DNA of 64,000 bases. Origin: Burkholderia stagnalis (GTDB lineage: Bacteria; Pseudomonadota; Gammaproteobacteria; Burkholderiales; Burkholderiaceae). Positions within the stretch are counted from its first letter, which is position 1. Every line of letters starts with the position of its first letter. The translations under genes and the position numbers were made by a program. The stretch spans positions 1 to 64,000 of the forward strand of contig NZ_CADESW010000019.1 in assembly GCF_902830275.1 (NCBI RefSeq), read 5' to 3'. Positions 62,232-64,000 of this stretch are shown here, one piece after another. The notes below the pieces were generated by a model. The model made no database searches. It saw only the letters and a program-made list of their open reading frames with translations, and had not been told where the DNA came from.

Positions 62232-62981
62232 ATGGACAACCCGAACCAGACCACGCCGCAAAAGCAACGCCTCCACCCGCTCATCGCCACCGCGGCGGGT
62301 GCCGTCATCGTCGCGAGCCTCGCGGCGACCGCCGCCATCACGGGCGTGTTCCCGAAGGCTACCGGCAACAACGAGCAGAACGGCCAGACCCAGGCCGCGC
62401 TGATCGCGTCGCAACCGGCCATCGACACGGCGGCGGCAGCCAGCGCCGCTCGCGCCGCGCAAGCACAGCAGATCGCGGCCCAGCAAGCCCTGCAGCAGCA
62501 ACAGCAGCAGCCGGTCGCCCAGGCCCAGCCGCAACCCGCACCGCGTCCGGCGCCGACGCACCATCGCCGCCACGCGTCGACCGCACCGCAGCCGCCTCAG
62601 TATGCGCAGCAAGGTGGCGGTTACGCTCAACAACCGTCCCCGTCCTACTGCCAGACCTGCGGCACGGTCGTTGCGATCAATCAGACGCGCACGCCCGGCC
62701 AGAGCACGGGTATCGGCGCAGTCGGCGGCGCGGCGGCAGGCGGCCTGCTCGGCAACCAGTTCGGTCACGGCAACGGCCGTACCGCGATGACGGTGCTCGG
62801 CGCGCTGGGCGGCGGCCTCGCCGGCAACCAGGTCGAGAAGCAGGTGCGCGCGGAAACCGACTACCAGGTGCAAGTGCAGATGGAAAACGGCACGACGCGC
62901 ACGTTCACGTATCACAACCCGCCGCCGTTCGGTCAGGGCCAGCGCGTGCGGATCGAGAACGGGACGCTGGTCGGCGCGTAA
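62232..62981 (+). CDS. Glycine-zipper 2TM domain protein
   Basis: 249 residues. Has a short N-terminal hydrophobic helix (about 20-42), probably a membrane anchor. A Gln/Ala/Pro/His-rich linker follows (about 75-135), containing a run of six to seven Gln. Then a CQTCG pair of Cys, and a glycine-zipper region about 160-200 (GIGAVGGAAAGGLLGNQFG and VLGALGGGLAGNQVEK). The C-terminal beta part reads QVQMENGTTRTFTYHN. Relatives are envelope proteins such as PcP/SlyB-like; exact role unknown. Confidence 0.82.
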   Translation: MDNPNQTTPQKQRLHPLIATAAGAVIVASLAATAAITGVFPKATGNNEQNGQTQAALIASQPAIDTAAAASAARAAQAQQIAAQQALQQQQQQPVAQAQPQPAPRPAPTHHRRHASTAPQPPQYAQQGGGYAQQPSPSYCQTCGTVVAINQTRTPGQSTGIGAVGGAAAGGLLGNQFGHGNGRTAMTVLGALGGGLAGNQVEKQVRAETDYQVQVQMENGTTRTFTYHNPPPFGQGQRVRIENGTLVGA

Positions 62982-63030
62982 CCGATCCGCTGCGCGCGCG
63001 TGATGCGCGGGCAGCGTGACGAAGCAACGA

Positions 63031-63064
63031 AAAACGGCTCGTGATCGCTCACGAGCCGTTTTTT
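63031..63064. terminator. Bidirectional Rho-independent terminator
   Basis: 14-bp perfect stem AAAACGGCTCGTGA / TCACGAGCCGTTTT with a 4-nt loop and T-run, between the convergent glycine-zipper gene and iscX. Confidence 0.92.
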
Positions 63065-63101
63065 CTTGCCGGGGCCGCGCGCACGATGCGGCGCGCGCCG
63101 T

Positions 63102-63311
63102 TCAGTCTTCGTCGTCGAAGTCGGATTCGTCGATCCAGTGCGCCTGGATCGCTTCGAGGATCTTCTCGCCGGAATGCTTCGGGTCGTCGCTGAACCCGTC
63201 GAGTTCGAGCACCCACTGACGCAGATCGACGAAGTTGATCCGCTGCGGATCGATGTCGGGATGCTTTTCCGCCAGCGCGATCGCGATCTCGCGCGAATCG
63301 GTCCATTTCAT
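63102..63311 (-). CDS. iscX: Fe-S cluster assembly protein IscX
   Basis: 69 residues. Small acidic protein: MKWTDSREIAIALAEKHPDIDP and ending in DESDFDDED. IscX binds IscS and iron and tunes Fe-S assembly. It is last of the leftward isc run, 16 bp after fdx. Length matches the family. Confidence 0.93.
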   Translation of the reverse strand: MKWTDSREIAIALAEKHPDIDPQRINFVDLRQWVLELDGFSDDPKHSGEKILEAIQAHWIDESDFDDED

Positions 63312-63327
63312 CGCCTGCCCTCCTCGG

Positions 63328-63669
63328 TCAGTGATTTTCCTTCGCATGGTTGATCGAGTACTTCGGAATCTCGACCACCAGGTCCGAATCTTCCTTCACG
63401 ATCGCCTGGCACGACAGGCGCGACGTCGGCTCGAGGCCCCACGCCTTGTCCAGCAGATCGTCCTCGTCCTCCTCGGACGGCGTCAGGTCGTTGAAGCCCT
63501 CGCGGATCACTACGTGGCACGTCGTGCAGGCGCACGACTTCTCGCATGCGTGCTCGATCTCGATGCCGTGGTCGAGCAGGTTGTCGCAAATACTCTTGCC
63601 GGGCGTCGCGTCGATCACCGCGCCTTCCGGGCACAGTTCGACGTGAGGCAGCACTACCAGTTGAGGCAT
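63328..63669 (-). CDS. fdx: [2Fe-2S] ferredoxin of the ISC system
   Basis: 113 residues. Cluster ligands are in HACEKSCACTTCHVVI with the fourth Cys in RLSCQAIV. The adrenodoxin-type core matches isc ferredoxins, which supply electrons for Fe-S cluster assembly on IscU. Starts MPQLVVLPHVELCPEG. It lies between hscA and iscX on the same strand. Confidence 0.95.
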   Translation of the reverse strand: MPQLVVLPHVELCPEGAVIDATPGKSICDNLLDHGIEIEHACEKSCACTTCHVVIREGFNDLTPSEEDEDDLLDKAWGLEPTSRLSCQAIVKEDSDLVVEIPKYSINHAKENH

Positions 63670-63756
63670 GTCCGTTCCGTCAGTCAGGTGCGGCAGGCTG
63701 CACCGCACGATTCATCATAACGCCGGCCGCAATCGGCCGGCATGCAAGTCGTTCGC

Positions 63757-64000
63757 TCAGATCTCGTCGAGCCGGCGGCCTGCCAGCGCGCGCTTGATGC
63801 TCTTGTCCATCCGGCGCGCGGCGAATTCGTCGGTGCCTTCGGCCAGCGCCTTGGTCGCCGCCTCGATCGCGTCCGTGTCGTCGCCCTGCGCGACCGTGCG
63901 CAGCGCCGCGACGCTCGCATCGACCTGTGCGCGCTCCGCCGCATCGAGCAGTTCGCCGTCGGCGGCGAGCGCCGCGTCCGTCGCCTCGAGCATCCGCTCG
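63757..64000 (-). CDS. hscA: Fe-S cluster chaperone HscA, C-terminal end (runs off window)
   Basis: The last 80 codons of an Hsp70-type protein. The visible helical lid region ([15 protein letters not shown] and [25 protein letters not shown]) matches the C-terminus of HscA, the Hsp70 that releases Fe-S clusters from IscU with HscB. The rest is outside the window. Context with fdx and iscX supports this. Confidence 0.85.
   Translation of the reverse strand, partial: ERMLEATDAALAADGELLDAAERAQVDASVAALRTVAQGDDTDAIEAATKALAEGTDEFAARRMDKSIKRALAGRRLDEI

Overview
The window is a 64-kb piece of a GC-rich betaproteobacterial chromosome, most likely chromosome 1 of a Burkholderia (cepacia-complex type) strain. 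The evidence is the gene content and order: recJ-prfB-lysS, pyrG-kdsA-eno-ftsB, lolC-lolD-tatD-comEC, the end of the isc cluster, and lysC-tilS-accA-alkA-cysS. Species assignment is inference; nothing here names the organism.

Region 1 (1-11.5 kb) is a genomic island, visibly more AT-rich than the rest and with different codon use. From left to right it holds nested IS3-family remnants, a leftward three-gene cassette, an orphan gene, a large fusion protein, and a lone STY4528-type island replication gene. The cassette is a small winged-helix-like protein, a zinc-hook SMC/ABC ATPase and a PD-(D/E)XK nuclease. The fusion joins a PHP phosphoesterase domain to an SMC-like ATPase. The layout is that of a defence island. 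The island stops at a tRNA-Ser(GCU) gene, the likely integration site; no integrase gene is present in the window.

Region 2 (11.6-24.9 kb) is core chromosome: aspartate kinase, tRNA-Ile lysidine synthetase, acetyl-CoA carboxylase alpha subunit, an AlkA-type glycosylase, cysteinyl-tRNA synthetase, a TPR protein, two cyclophilins, LpxH, CysE, TrmJ, SuhB and an orphan membrane protein.

Region 3 (24.9-27.9 kb) is a second insertion. A 143-bp block holding the mutS leader and its first codons occurs twice in direct orientation, 2,809 bp apart, with five mismatches. Between the copies lie an FMN-dependent alpha-hydroxy-acid dehydrogenase gene and a LysR regulator. The left copy is a dead mutS stub; the right copy leads into intact mutS. 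A run of 11 C lies just before the right copy.

Region 4 (27.8-64 kb) is core again: mutS, a phosphoesterase-like exported protein, SlyD, RoxA-type oxygenase, small lipoproteins, BamC, DapA, TrpS, a site-2 protease, hydrolases, gamma carbonic anhydrase, Hsp33, FtsB, enolase, KdsA, CTP synthase, ComEC, TatD, LolCD, RecJ, RF2 (with its programmed frameshift), LysS, a glycine-zipper protein, and the end of the Fe-S assembly operon (hscA-fdx-iscX). No rRNA or CRISPR array was found. The most interesting parts are the putative defence island and the scar at mutS.
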